Origin: an uncultured Oceanospirillaceae bacterium
GTDB taxonomy: Bacteria; Pseudomonadota; Gammaproteobacteria; Pseudomonadales; Balneatricaceae
DNA: 64,000 bases
Direction: 5' to 3'
NCBI GenBank assembly: GCA_937136055.1
Contig: CAKZOD010000006.1
Location: forward strand, 62,001-126,000
This document shows, in pieces, positions 18,948 to 27,970 of the stretch. Positions within the stretch are counted from its first letter, which is position 1; every line of letters begins with the position of its first letter. The notes below the pieces were generated by a model. That model ran no database searches and was not told the origin of the DNA. It saw only the letters and a list, made by a program, of their open reading frames with translations. A program made the position numbers and the translations under genes.

Positions 18948-20324
18948 ATGAAGATAATTATTTTAGGCGCAGGTCAGGTAGGCGGGACACTAGCAGAAAA
19001 CTTAGCTAGTGAAGCAAATGATATAACCGTTGTTGACTCTAACGCAGAAAGATTAAGAGAATTGCAAGATAGACTAGATATTAGCACTATTGAAGGTATT
19101 GCTTCTTACCCAGGCACATTGGATCGCGCTGGTGCAGAAGATGCTGATATGTTAATTGCTGTAACAAATAGTGATGAAGTTAACATGATAGCCTGTCAGC
19201 TGGCGCATACCATCTATAACACTCCAACAAAAATTGCCCGGGTTAGAAGCCACGATTACATCAAACAGTCGAAAAAGATATTTTGTAAAAGCGCAATCCC
19301 AGTCGATGTAATCATCAGCCCTGAACAGCTAGTAACAAAGAATGTTAAAAGACTAATCGAAAGACCGGGAGCGCTACAAGTATTAGACTTTGCCGAAGGT
19401 CGTGCTCAACTCGTCGCTGTAAAAGCATTTCATGGCGGCCCTCTCGTAGGCAATCAAATATCTTACTTAAAACAACACATGCCGAACGTTGATACGCGTG
19501 TTGCTGCAATTTTTAGACAAGACCACCCTATTATCCCCCAAGGCGATACTGTCATAGAAGCCGATGACGAAGTGTTTTTCATCGCAGCCACAGAGGACAT
19601 CCTCGCTGTGATGAGTGAGCTGAGAAGACTTGATAACCCCTATAAGAGAATTCTAATTGCCGGCGGCGGAAACATCGGCATGCGCTTAGCAGCTTCTATT
19701 GAAGATGAGTTTCAAGTAAAGATCATTGAGCGCTATATGGATAGGTGCAATATGTTATCAAGCAACTTGAACAGCACCATAGTTCTGCATGGCAATGCTT
19801 CTGATAGAGATTTACTATTAGAAGAGAACATTGAAGATACCGATGTATTTTGTGCGTTAACCAACGATGATGAAGCCAACATAATGGCATCCATGCTCGC
19901 TAAAAAAATGGGTGCTAGGAAAGTCATGACCCTGATTAACAATCCAGCGTATGTTGATCTTGTGCAAGGTGGCGTCATAGATATCGCCATATCTCCGCAG
20001 CAAACCACTATAGGCGCTCTATTAACTCATGTACGTAAAGGCGATATTGCTGCTGCGCACTCACTTCGCAGAGGCGCTGCAGAAGTACTTGAAGTTGTTG
20101 CACACGGTGATCAAAGAAGCTCAAAAGTAGTCGGCAAAGCACTAAGAGATATAGATCTACCTCAAGGAACAACAATTGGTGCAATAGTGAGAAATGAAAA
20201 GGTACTAATTGCACACGATCACGTCGTAGTCGAAAACGATGATCACTTGATATTGTTCTTGGTCGACAAGAAATTCATCACTGAAGTGGAAAAGCTTTTC
20301 CAAGTAGGCCTGGCCTTCTTTTAG
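18948..20324 (+). CDS. trkA: Trk potassium uptake NAD-binding subunit TrkA
   Basis: TrkA is the peripheral regulatory subunit of the Trk K+ system. The 458-residue protein is a tandem of two RCK modules. The first Rossmann motif is [15 protein letters not shown] (about residues 4-18), the second [16 protein letters not shown] near residue 233, each followed by an RCK_C half. Length equals E. coli TrkA (458). It follows rsmB by 149 bp and precedes trkH by 108 bp. The rsmB-trkA order is ancestral in this group, and the trkH neighbour completes a transport system. Confidence 0.96.
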   Translation: MKIIILGAGQVGGTLAENLASEANDITVVDSNAERLRELQDRLDISTIEGIASYPGTLDRAGAEDADMLIAVTNSDEVNMIACQLAHTIYNTPTKIARVRSHDYIKQSKKIFCKSAIPVDVIISPEQLVTKNVKRLIERPGALQVLDFAEGRAQLVAVKAFHGGPLVGNQISYLKQHMPNVDTRVAAIFRQDHPIIPQGDTVIEADDEVFFIAATEDILAVMSELRRLDNPYKRILIAGGGNIGMRLAASIEDEFQVKIIERYMDRCNMLSSNLNSTIVLHGNASDRDLLLEENIEDTDVFCALTNDDEANIMASMLAKKMGARKVMTLINNPAYVDLVQGGVIDIAISPQQTTIGALLTHVRKGDIAAAHSLRRGAAEVLEVVAHGDQRSSKVVGKALRDIDLPQGTTIGAIVRNEKVLIAHDHVVVENDDHLILFLVDKKFITEVEKLFQVGLAFF

Positions 20325-20432
20325 AAAAACAGCTTAATGAACGGTGCAATAAAGCCAAGGCATACTCTTATACCTGCTGAAAAGAGCTGGCTTTAATTGA
20401 ACAAAAAACTAACCAAATGTGATACTTAGATA

Positions 20433-21881
20433 ATGCATTATAGAATAATTCTCAGAATTCTTGGCATCCTTTTAATGGTCTTTAGTTTGACCATGATCCC
20501 CCCTGCTATCGTCTCTCACATCTATAAAGATGGAGTCTATTCAATCTTCTATTTATGTTTAGCAATCACTTTCACAACAGGCTTAATGTTTTGGCTACCT
20601 GCCTATAACGTTAAAGCAGAGCTGCGAACGAGAGATGGCTTTGTTGTAACTGTTATGTTCTGGTTAGTACTGAGTATATTCGGATCAATCCCTTTTGTTC
20701 TGTCACAAGTACCACATCTAACCATAGTCGACGCTGTATTTGAGTCGATGTCAGGCTTAACCACAACCGGCGCAACAGTGATTACCGGCATCGACGAGCT
20801 GCCAAAATCCATACTTTATTACCGACAGCAACTTCAATGGTTAGGAGGTATGGGTATTATCGTGTTGGCAGTAGCTATACTCCCTATGCTTGGAATTGGT
20901 GGCATGCAGCTTTATAGAGCAGAAACACCAGGTCCTGTAAAAGACAGCAAATTAACCCCACGTATTACAGAGACTGCAAAAGCACTTTGGTATATATATG
21001 CAACACTTACGATACTTTGCACATTAAGTTTCTGGGCTGCTGGAATGACTTTCTTTGATGCGCTAACCCATAGCTTTGCAACAGTGGCAATCGGTGGATT
21101 CTCAACGCACGATGCAAGTATTGGTTATTTTGATAGCCAGCTAATAGAAATGATAGCGGTGTTCTTCATGCTTATCTCAGCGGCCAACTTTGGCCTGCAC
21201 TTTTTTGCATGGCGTCGCAAAAGCATTTCTCACTATTGGCAGGACCCTGAAATAAAGTTCTTTATATACACTTTGTTTTTGACCATCTTAGTCAGCGTAA
21301 CAATTTTATACATTACAGGCTTATACAACATTGGCGGCGCAGTTAGGGATTCAATCTTCATGGTTGTATCTATAGCAACCACTACAGGTTTTGCTACAAC
21401 CGATTTTTCGAGCTGGCCGACCGTTCTCCCCTTCATGTTAATCCTCACAGCATTTGCAGGGGGCTGTGCAGGTTCAACCGCGGGGGGCATGAAAATTATT
21501 CGGGTGCTTTTGATATTCAAACAAGGCCACCGCGAAATAAAACGTTTAGTGCATCCTAATGCTGTGTTTGCAGTGAAACTGAGTAACAAACCAGTTGCTG
21601 AGAAAGTACTCCAAGCAGTGTGGGGCTTCTTCTCGGTTTATATGTTCGTTTTTGTGATTATGCTACTCGCAATAATGGCGACCGGTATCGATCAGATAAC
21701 TGCTTGGTCATCTGTAGCTGCAACACTTAATAACTTAGGCCCAGGCCTTGGGGATGTAGCAGCGAACTACGGTGGACTAAACGACACTGCCAAATGGATA
21801 CTGTGTTTCTCTATGTTACTAGGTCGATTGGAGGTTTTTACACTTCTAATCTTATTTACACCTACTTTCTGGAAGCGTTAA
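20433..21881 (+). CDS. trkH: Trk potassium transporter membrane subunit TrkH
   Basis: TrkH forms the K+ translocation path in the inner membrane. The 482-residue protein has the expected MPM-repeat topology with pore loops around TTGATVITG, AIGGFSTH, TTTGFATTDF and NNLGPGLG, each carrying the filter glycine. Length matches TrkH/TrkG (483-485). It lies 108 bp after trkA and presumably acts with it. It ends close to a perfect stem-loop shared with the convergent acyltransferase gene. Confidence 0.95.
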   Translation: MHYRIILRILGILLMVFSLTMIPPAIVSHIYKDGVYSIFYLCLAITFTTGLMFWLPAYNVKAELRTRDGFVVTVMFWLVLSIFGSIPFVLSQVPHLTIVDAVFESMSGLTTTGATVITGIDELPKSILYYRQQLQWLGGMGIIVLAVAILPMLGIGGMQLYRAETPGPVKDSKLTPRITETAKALWYIYATLTILCTLSFWAAGMTFFDALTHSFATVAIGGFSTHDASIGYFDSQLIEMIAVFFMLISAANFGLHFFAWRRKSISHYWQDPEIKFFIYTLFLTILVSVTILYITGLYNIGGAVRDSIFMVVSIATTTGFATTDFSSWPTVLPFMLILTAFAGGCAGSTAGGMKIIRVLLIFKQGHREIKRLVHPNAVFAVKLSNKPVAEKVLQAVWGFFSVYMFVFVIMLLAIMATGIDQITAWSSVAATLNNLGPGLGDVAANYGGLNDTAKWILCFSMLLGRLEVFTLLILFTPTFWKR

Positions 21882-21894
21882 GTACATGCTATCA

Positions 21895-21920
21895 AGTCTA
21901 AACTCAATAGAGTTTAGACT
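21895..21920. terminator. Bidirectional terminator between trkH and lpxL-like gene
   Basis: A perfect 11-bp stem AGTCTAAACTC / GAGTTTAGACT with loop AATA lies 14 nt after the trkH stop and overlaps the last codons of the convergent acyltransferase gene. Symmetry and placement suit a bidirectional terminator, although the U-tract is weak. Confidence 0.7.
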
Positions 21921-22794
21921 GCCCTTCTGGCTGCTTCTTAAAACGTTTATATTCCCATTGATACTGCGCAGGACACTGCTTAACAATTGTCTCTATACTT
22001 TGATTAAGCACTTCAATCGAATCTACTGTGTTACGGCTATTTATACCCACTTCAACCTCAGTAAATTTTATTGCGAAGCCTTGTCCGTTAGCTTGGCGTA
22101 TAGCAACACCTGCAATCACCGTACATTGTGTTTTAGATGCTAGTTGGCTCAGCAATGTCATTGTGTAAGCCTTGCGCCCGAAAAAGCTAGCAAAGTCTCC
22201 ACTGCCCTGTGCAGGCTCTTGGTCAGGTAAAATAGCAATAACCCCTTTAGCACGCAGCTTCTTCATCAGTTTACGAACGCCTGTTGCATTAGCAGGCGCC
22301 ATATCACCTCCTAAGCGCTTACGCATTTTATTAATCAGCCAGTCAAAAAACTTCAACTTAGGTTGTTTATATAGCACTGTGATCGGGTGCAAATTAGACG
22401 CATAAAGATTAAGCACCTCCCAGTTGCCGATATGCGGAGCAATAATAATAACGCCTTTGTCATTAGCTATCGCTCTATCTAAAACATCTAAACCTTCAAC
22501 ACTGATAACTTTACGCAGTGTCCAACTAGAAGGCCAAAGCCAGGACATCCCCATTTCAGCATAAGACATACCCGTATGTTCTAAACTCTCAGCCAGTAAC
22601 TTATCGCGGTACTCAACATCTGTATCACAATAACAGCTATCGATGTTTAGCTTAGATATTTTATAACTACGTGAAGATTTTGACTTAAACCAAAAGCGCC
22701 CTAGGTGCTTTCCTAAAAATTGCGCCAAGCGCATAGGCATTGCAGCCATCAATACAAGAAACAGAAGACCCAATATAACTTTCACAATCCGCAT
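21904..22794 (-). CDS. Lipid A biosynthesis lauroyl-type acyltransferase (LpxL/HtrB family)
   Basis: The 296-residue protein belongs to the LpxL/LpxM (HtrB) family, which adds secondary acyl chains to lipid A at the inner face of the inner membrane. An N-terminal membrane anchor (VILGLLFLVLMAAMP) is followed by the catalytic HxxxxE motif in PHIGNWE (about residue 123) and by LPDQEPAQGSG. A homologue sits between glyQ and trkA near the Pseudomonas origin. The acyl chain and position cannot be read from the sequence. Confidence 0.88.
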   Translation of the reverse strand: MRIVKVILGLLFLVLMAAMPMRLAQFLGKHLGRFWFKSKSSRSYKISKLNIDSCYCDTDVEYRDKLLAESLEHTGMSYAEMGMSWLWPSSWTLRKVISVEGLDVLDRAIANDKGVIIIAPHIGNWEVLNLYASNLHPITVLYKQPKLKFFDWLINKMRKRLGGDMAPANATGVRKLMKKLRAKGVIAILPDQEPAQGSGDFASFFGRKAYTMTLLSQLASKTQCTVIAGVAIRQANGQGFAIKFTEVEVGINSRNTVDSIEVLNQSIETIVKQCPAQYQWEYKRFKKQPEGQSKLY

Positions 22795-22860
22795 ATAATA
22801 TTTATCTCAACACAATAAGTTTGACTAAGGAACATGCGATTAAGCCACAAACACCTCTGG

Positions 22861-22952
22861 CTTACAGGATTTTTCGTGATTGAGGCAATACTTACAGGCG
22901 GGCTGGTTGCCCGGCGAAAAGTATTAACGATGATCACGGAATATCCTGTAAG
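22861..22952. repeat. 92-bp nested inverted repeat / RNA-like stem-loop
   Basis: Arms at 22861-22880 and 22933-22952 are complementary over 20 bp with two mismatches (outer CTTACAGGAT / ATCCTGTAAG). Inside them AATACTT (22887-22893) pairs with AAGTATT (22919-22925), and CGGGC (22899-22903) pairs with GCCCG (22909-22913) around a TGGTT loop. The nested pairing suggests a folded RNA or a small palindromic element. No family is recognised. Confidence 0.7.
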
Positions 22953-22971
22953 CCCCGTAGGGTGGATATCT

Positions 22972-23047
22972 AGGGGCCGTCTCCTTTGTCAAAACACTTG
23001 TAAAGGACTGGCCATTTACTGCGTATTTTTTCGCGGATCTGGCCCCT
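22972..23047. repeat. Second inverted repeat in the lpxL-ytoQ spacer
   Basis: AGGGGCC (22972-22978) pairs with GGCCCCT (23041-23047), enclosing a smaller hairpin CCTTT (22983-22987) / AAAGG (23002-23006). It lies 20 bp after the 92-bp hairpin, as if both belong to one structured transcript. Confidence 0.5.
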
Positions 23048-23050
23048 TAG

Positions 23051-23059
23051 TTATCCACA
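23051..23059 (+). promoter_or_regulatory. Consensus DnaA box
   Basis: TTATCCACA is the strongest (R1/R4-type) DnaA binding 9-mer. It stands 3 bp after the structured region, in a segment with three GATC sites (22933, 23036, 23078). A one-mismatch box CGTGTATAA lies at 23234-23242. Confidence 0.5.
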
Positions 23060-23297
23060 GAGAACATTTGGGGACTTGATCGCATATTCCCTAAGAAGCA
23101 TGCGCTATATATTAACCTGCATAGCTTTAAGAGCAACCAACACTGACAAAAAGCTTTCTAACTTATGTTCTAGCTTTCCTTGTAGCTTACGTTCTAGCAT
23201 AGCTGCACTGCATTGTATAAAATCTTACTATATCGTGTATAAACAAACTGACATTAGAAAACAAACCGAGCAACAATAAAAAAACAAGGAAAAGACA

Positions 23298-23744
23298 ATG
23301 CAATACACAGTCTATTTATCAGGTGAAATCCATACAGATTGGCGCGAGAAAATTAAATCAGCTGTAGCTGAGCGCAATCTACCAATCACAATTTTAACCC
23401 CGAACACCGATCACCAAAGCAGCGATGATTGTGGCCAAAATATTTTGGGAGAAGAGCCAAAAGCATTCTGGAAAGATCATAAAGCAGCTAAGATAAATAC
23501 GATTCGTCATATGCGCGCTATTGAAAGAGCTGACATTGTCGTTGTGCGCTTTGGTGATAAATATAAGCAATGGAACGCAGCTTTTGATGCGGGGATCGCT
23601 ATTGCAAACGGCAAATCGCTAATTGTTGAGCATGCAGATGACATTACTCACCCACTAAAAGAGATTGATGCAGCGGCAAGTGCGGTGGCAAAAAATACTG
23701 AGCAAGTAATAGAAATTCTCGCCTACCTCACACTCGATTATTAA
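23298..23744 (+). CDS. YtoQ family protein
   Basis: The 148-residue protein matches the YtoQ family: YTVYLSGEIHTDWR at the N-terminus, LGEEPKAFWKDH and KINTIRHMRAIERAD in the middle, and QWNAAFDAGIAIANGKSLI. The fold is related to nucleoside 2-deoxyribosyltransferase-like proteins, but the biochemical role is unproven. An AAGGA ribosome site precedes the ATG. It stands alone between the structured region and glyQ, and a perfect hairpin follows. Confidence 0.82.
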   Translation: MQYTVYLSGEIHTDWREKIKSAVAERNLPITILTPNTDHQSSDDCGQNILGEEPKAFWKDHKAAKINTIRHMRAIERADIVVVRFGDKYKQWNAAFDAGIAIANGKSLIVEHADDITHPLKEIDAAASAVAKNTEQVIEILAYLTLDY

Positions 23745-23773
23745 GTTGAGTGTCGCTATTTTAAAAAACAACA

Positions 23774-23798
23774 GCGTGCTATAGCTCTAATAGCACGC
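23774..23798. terminator. Stem-loop after ytoQ
   Basis: A perfect 9-bp stem GCGTGCTAT / ATAGCACGC with a 7-nt loop lies 29 nt after the ytoQ stop. A T-rich tract is on the minus-strand side only, so for ytoQ it is a weak terminator. Confidence 0.5.
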
Positions 23799-23941
23799 AC
23801 ATTAGCAATTTCTGAAAAACGTCAAAACCTCAATTTCAGACACCTCTTATAACCTACCCAGCAGGCCCTGCAAAGTGGCAAACCTATAAACCCGATACAA
23901 GCCAATTCGCACAAGAAAAAGATAAACCGCTGCGCACAGAA

Positions 23942-23950
23942 TGTGTATAA
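23942..23950 (-). promoter_or_regulatory. DnaA-type box overlapping a candidate glyQ -10
   Basis: TGTGTATAA (TTATACACA on the other strand) fits the DnaA consensus TTWTNCACA and overlaps TATAAT at 23946-23951, a possible -10 about 90 nt before the glyQ start. A single match can occur by chance. Confidence 0.35.
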
Positions 23951-24030
23951 TTAGCACCTTAATTTTCAATGCTTAACTTATGTAAATCACATTAGTGTGG
24001 TACACCAAGTTAATCCCACATATAAAATAC

Positions 24031-24036
24031 AGGTGA
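24031..24036 (+). promoter_or_regulatory. Ribosome binding site that fixes the glyQ GTG start
   Basis: AGGTGA lies 5 nt before GTG at 24042-24044. No such site precedes the earlier in-frame GTG at 23997, so the shorter form is preferred. The gtsB gene uses an almost identical arrangement. Confidence 0.6.
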
Positions 24037-24041
24037 ATATT

Positions 24042-24995
24042 GTGACTGCTACGTCAGCCCCAACAGGAATGACCTTTCAAGGTTTAATTCTCGCTTTGCA
24101 AACATATTGGTCAGAAAAAGGTTGTGTCGTTATCCAACCACTAGATATGGAGGTAGGCGCAGGCACATTTCATCCAGCAACTTTCTTACGTGCAATCGGC
24201 CCTGAGTCTTGGAATGCAGCTTATGTGCAACCTAGTCGCAGACCTACGGATGGGCGTTACGGCGAAAACCCAAACCGCTTGCAGCATTACTATCAGTTTC
24301 AAACGGTATTAAAGCCATCTCCAGATAATATACAAGAGCTATACCTAGGCTCGTTAGAAGCGATGGGCGTTGATCCTTTAGTACATGACATCCGCTTTGT
24401 TGAAGACAACTGGGAATCACCAACACTAGGTGCTTGGGGTTTAGGCTGGGAAGTATGGCTTAACGGTATGGAAGTATCTCAGTTCACCTACTTCCAACAA
24501 GCTGGTGGCATTGAATGCTACCCAGTGACAGGTGAGTTAACCTATGGTTTAGAGCGCTTGGCAATGTATATCCAGGATGTAGATAGCGTATACGACCTTG
24601 TCTGGACAATAAACCCAGATGGAAGCGCGGTTACCTATGGTGATGTATTCCATCAAAACGAAGTTGAGCAATCGACTTACAACTTTGAATATGCAGAGAT
24701 TGAGCAACTTTTCAAAACGTTCGATTTCCACGAGCGCGAGTGCGAAAAGCTATTAGCAGCAAACCTTCCGCTACCTGCATATGAGCAAACTTTAAAAGCA
24801 TCGCATACCTTTAACTTATTAGATGCGCGTAAAGCCATTTCAGTGACCGAACGTCAGCGATATATTTTAAGAGTACGTACTCTGGCAAGAGAAGTTGCAC
24901 AGGCTTACTATAACTCACGTGCAAAATTAGGCTTCCCATTAGCAGAAGAAAGTATTCGTCTTGAAGCATTAGCTGCCCTACAGGAGAACAAATAA
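24042..24995 (+). CDS. glyQ: Glycyl-tRNA synthetase alpha subunit
   Basis: GlyQ is the catalytic alpha subunit of the tetrameric bacterial glycyl-tRNA synthetase. From the GTG at 24042 it is 317 residues (303 in E. coli). Signatures include [52 protein letters not shown] and [18 protein letters not shown]. Its stop codon overlaps the glyS ATG (TAATG), so the subunits are translationally coupled. Confidence 0.97.
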   Translation: MTATSAPTGMTFQGLILALQTYWSEKGCVVIQPLDMEVGAGTFHPATFLRAIGPESWNAAYVQPSRRPTDGRYGENPNRLQHYYQFQTVLKPSPDNIQELYLGSLEAMGVDPLVHDIRFVEDNWESPTLGAWGLGWEVWLNGMEVSQFTYFQQAGGIECYPVTGELTYGLERLAMYIQDVDSVYDLVWTINPDGSAVTYGDVFHQNEVEQSTYNFEYAEIEQLFKTFDFHERECEKLLAANLPLPAYEQTLKASHTFNLLDARKAISVTERQRYILRVRTLAREVAQAYYNSRAKLGFPLAEESIRLEALAALQENK

Positions 24996-27076
24996 TGGCT
25001 ACACTAGATTTCTTAGTTGAGCTGGGAACAGCAGAACTACCCCCTACTTCACTACAAACTTTATCAAATGCGTTCACTAAAGGCGTATTAGACGGCATTA
25101 AAGGGGAACTAGGGCGTAATTCAGCTGAGCTACTAGCGAATATACAAGTTGATAGCTTCGCCACACCACGACGTCTTACAGTGCGCATCAACAGCCTAAT
25201 TACTGAGATTCCTGGATCAACTAACCTTGTTCAAGGGCCTCCGCTAAAAATTTGCTACGACGATGCAGGTAAGCCAACAAACGCACTACTTGGCTTTGCT
25301 AAGAAAAACAGCGCACAGCTTGAAGATTTATCTGAAGAGAACGGCAAGATCTGTTTTTCACAGTCTCTACCGGCTAAGCCGTTACAAGATCTACTACCTC
25401 AGATCGTTGAACAGTCACTCGCTAAGCTTCCAATCGCAAAGCGCATGCGCTGGGGTGCTAACAAAATTGATTTTGTAAGACCCGTTCAATGGTTAGTGAT
25501 GATGTTTGGTGAACAAGTCATAGACTGCGAAATACTAGGAGTTAAATCTGGTAATACAACACGTGGTCACCGCTTCCACAGCAAAGGCGATATCGCTATC
25601 AACTGCCCTGCTGAATACGAGTCATTACTTGAAAAGCATTACGTAATAGCTGACTTTGCAAAACGTAAGCAAATGATTGAACAGCAAGTAAAAGAAGCTG
25701 CTGAAAAGATCAATGGCCGCGCTCAAATTGATGAAGATTTACTTGATGAAGTAACCGCACTTAACGAATGGCCAACGGCCTTAACCGGTGCGTTCGATGA
25801 AGAGTTTTTAAGTGTACCGCCAGAAGCCCTTATCCTTTCAATGAAGGAACACCAGAAGTATTTTTATACCACTGATGCACAAGGCGCATTAATGCCGAAC
25901 TTCATTACCGTAACAAACATCGAGTCAAAGCAACCAGAAATGGTGATTAGCGGTAACGAAAAAGTCATCAGACCACGCCTAGCTGATGCGAAATTCTTCT
26001 TGGAAAATGACAAAAAAGTGTCTTTAGAATCACGCTGTGAAAAGCTTAAAAGCATCGTCTTTCAAAAGCAGCTTGGCACTGTGTACGAAAAGAGTGAGCG
26101 CAATGCACAACTTGCCTCTCACATTGCAGTGCTAATCAATGGTGACCAAGAAAAAGCTAAGCGTGCTGCACAGCTCGCTAAAGCTGACTTAATCACTGAT
26201 ATGGTTTTTGAATTCACTGACCTACAAGGCCTTATGGGCTATCACTACGCCCTTAGCGATGGTGAAGATAGTGAAGTTGCTCAAGCGATTAATGAGCAAT
26301 ACCTGCCTAAATTCGCAGGTGATGAATTACCTCAGTGCCCCACCGGTATCGCACTTGCGCTAGCAGATCGCTTTGATACATTAACCGGTATGTTTGGCAT
26401 CAGCCAACCGCCTACTGGTTCTAAAGACCCATTTGCACTGCGTCGTGCATCACTCGGTGTATTGCGTATCATCATTGAGCAGGAGCTCGATGTAGATCTT
26501 GAGCAGCTAGTTACCCTAGCAGTAGAGCAACACAGCGCTATTAAAGCCGAAGATCGCAGCAAGGTCATTGCTCAAGTAGTAGATTTCATGATGGAGCGTT
26601 TAAGAGCTTACTACGAAGATAGATCTATCAGCGTTGATACCTATTTAGCCGTTGCAGCACTTAAGCCAACACGCCCTCTAGATTTTGATAATCGAATCAA
26701 GGCTGTTGAACACTTTAGAACGCTTGAGGCTGCTCAATCACTTGCTGCTGCAAACAAGCGTGTTGCCAATATTCTTGATAAGCAATCTACTTCAGATGCG
26801 CCTCAAGTCAATACAGAGCTTCTCAGCGAGCCGCAAGAAATTGCATTGCACCAACAACTTATTACGCTTTCTGGTGAATTAACTTCACTGTTTGAAAAGA
26901 GTGATTATCAAGGCGCCCTGACCTTACTAGCCTCGTTACAAGAATCGATTGATTTATTCTTTGATCACGTAATGGTGATGGCAGAAGATGCTGCTGTTCA
27001 AGAAAACCGCATCAGCTTATTAAGAGAGCTACGTCAGCAATTCTTACACATTGCGGATATCTCATTACTTAATTAA
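24995..27076 (+). CDS. glyS: Glycyl-tRNA synthetase beta subunit
   Basis: The 693-residue beta subunit (689 in E. coli) recognises tRNA-Gly. The N-terminal LVELGTAELPP, the RRLTVRI segment, MRWG followed by FVRPVQWLV, and SMKEHQKYF are family hallmarks, and LADRFDTLTGMF and GSKDPFALRR occur in the C-terminal half. AGGAG lies 9 nt before the start and the ATG overlaps the glyQ stop by one base. In Pseudomonas the recF-gyrB side of the origin follows glyS; here an AT-rich gap and accessory genes follow instead. Confidence 0.97.
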   Translation: MATLDFLVELGTAELPPTSLQTLSNAFTKGVLDGIKGELGRNSAELLANIQVDSFATPRRLTVRINSLITEIPGSTNLVQGPPLKICYDDAGKPTNALLGFAKKNSAQLEDLSEENGKICFSQSLPAKPLQDLLPQIVEQSLAKLPIAKRMRWGANKIDFVRPVQWLVMMFGEQVIDCEILGVKSGNTTRGHRFHSKGDIAINCPAEYESLLEKHYVIADFAKRKQMIEQQVKEAAEKINGRAQIDEDLLDEVTALNEWPTALTGAFDEEFLSVPPEALILSMKEHQKYFYTTDAQGALMPNFITVTNIESKQPEMVISGNEKVIRPRLADAKFFLENDKKVSLESRCEKLKSIVFQKQLGTVYEKSERNAQLASHIAVLINGDQEKAKRAAQLAKADLITDMVFEFTDLQGLMGYHYALSDGEDSEVAQAINEQYLPKFAGDELPQCPTGIALALADRFDTLTGMFGISQPPTGSKDPFALRRASLGVLRIIIEQELDVDLEQLVTLAVEQHSAIKAEDRSKVIAQVVDFMMERLRAYYEDRSISVDTYLAVAALKPTRPLDFDNRIKAVEHFRTLEAAQSLAAANKRVANILDKQSTSDAPQVNTELLSEPQEIALHQQLITLSGELTSLFEKSDYQGALTLLASLQESIDLFFDHVMVMAEDAAVQENRISLLRELRQQFLHIADISLLN

Positions 27077-27970
27077 TGATTGCCACGTAATACACTCTCA
27101 GCTTGCTGACTAATTATAGTTAGCAAGTTGGGCTTTCTTCTCCCCTTCCCTGCAGTACATCACTAAATATTGCCTACCAATAACTCAGTCATGTGGAACA
27201 ACCATACTTTCACTGTATTGGTTAGTTAAAGTAATTTCTAGCTTTAAGTTGAGCGCTTTTTTTGCGTTAAAATACCAGTGATAAACAAAGCAACTTTAGC
27301 TAGTTTTTTGAATTCATCATCTCTTGCAAAATGTTCAAATAATCACCAAAAATTCACAAGTTAGCACACACTAACCAACAGTAACTAATTGTTTTTAAAC
27401 AGTTATGATAATTGCTAGCAATAAGAAAAATACAAAATTAATGACGTAAAGAAACCGCTTATAAAGCTTATACCAAGCAATAAACGGTTAATTATTAAGC
27501 GGTAAAAGCCTATTTATTTGCCAAAAATAGAGAAGATAAAAGCCACAAAAGCCTTATTGAAATTATAGATCCAACCAACAAATTTAAAACAAAATTCTAA
27601 AAGTAAAAACCAAAGTAAAAAAACACATTAATAAACCATAGTATTTATTTTAAAAACAATAACTTACAAGCTCTTCCTACAAAGACTTTCAACAAACTAA
27701 AACCATAAATTGCTGATTTTTAAAGCTAATCATCAACTCAGCCAACTATTGCGTTAGCTGCTAAGCTGAGGTACATAGTATGAGCGACAAAATAGCCTAC
27801 AATAAAACTAAAAAAATGACTTAATCGTCAGCAGCATAGGACAGAAAGGCTATAATCTAGCCCGCTCTCTTCTAGAAAATGTTGTCTACCTGCAAGACAA
27901 GAAGCACTTTAGAACCAAAAGCAGGTGAGAAATTCGCGTTATTACTCAATTCGTACTAAAAGGATCTGTT
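27077..27970. other. 894-bp AT-rich intergenic region
   Basis: No gene, RNA gene or DnaA box is recognised. A weak inverted repeat (CTTGCTGACTAA / TTAGCAAG, near 27102-27127) may end glyS transcription. Homopurine and A-rich stretches dominate 27400-27700. TATAAT at 27851-27856 is a possible -10 for the downstream secreted protein, and AAGGA precedes its ATG. Confidence 0.55.

Larger units (their letters stand above)
22795..23297. other. 503-bp intergenic region with extended hairpins and a DnaA box
   Basis: No supportable gene. The region from 22861 to 23060 is strongly structured and less AT-rich than its flanks, three GATC sites are present, and one perfect DnaA box follows. Frames at 22834-23079 and 23076-23279 have no domain character, and the first one reads through the hairpin arms. 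Confidence 0.6.

Noticed and set aside
22834..23279. Two open frames (81 and 67 aa) between lpxL-like and ytoQ
   Set aside because: They read through hairpin arms and a DnaA box, have no domain character, and the only ribosome-like site is too close to the start.
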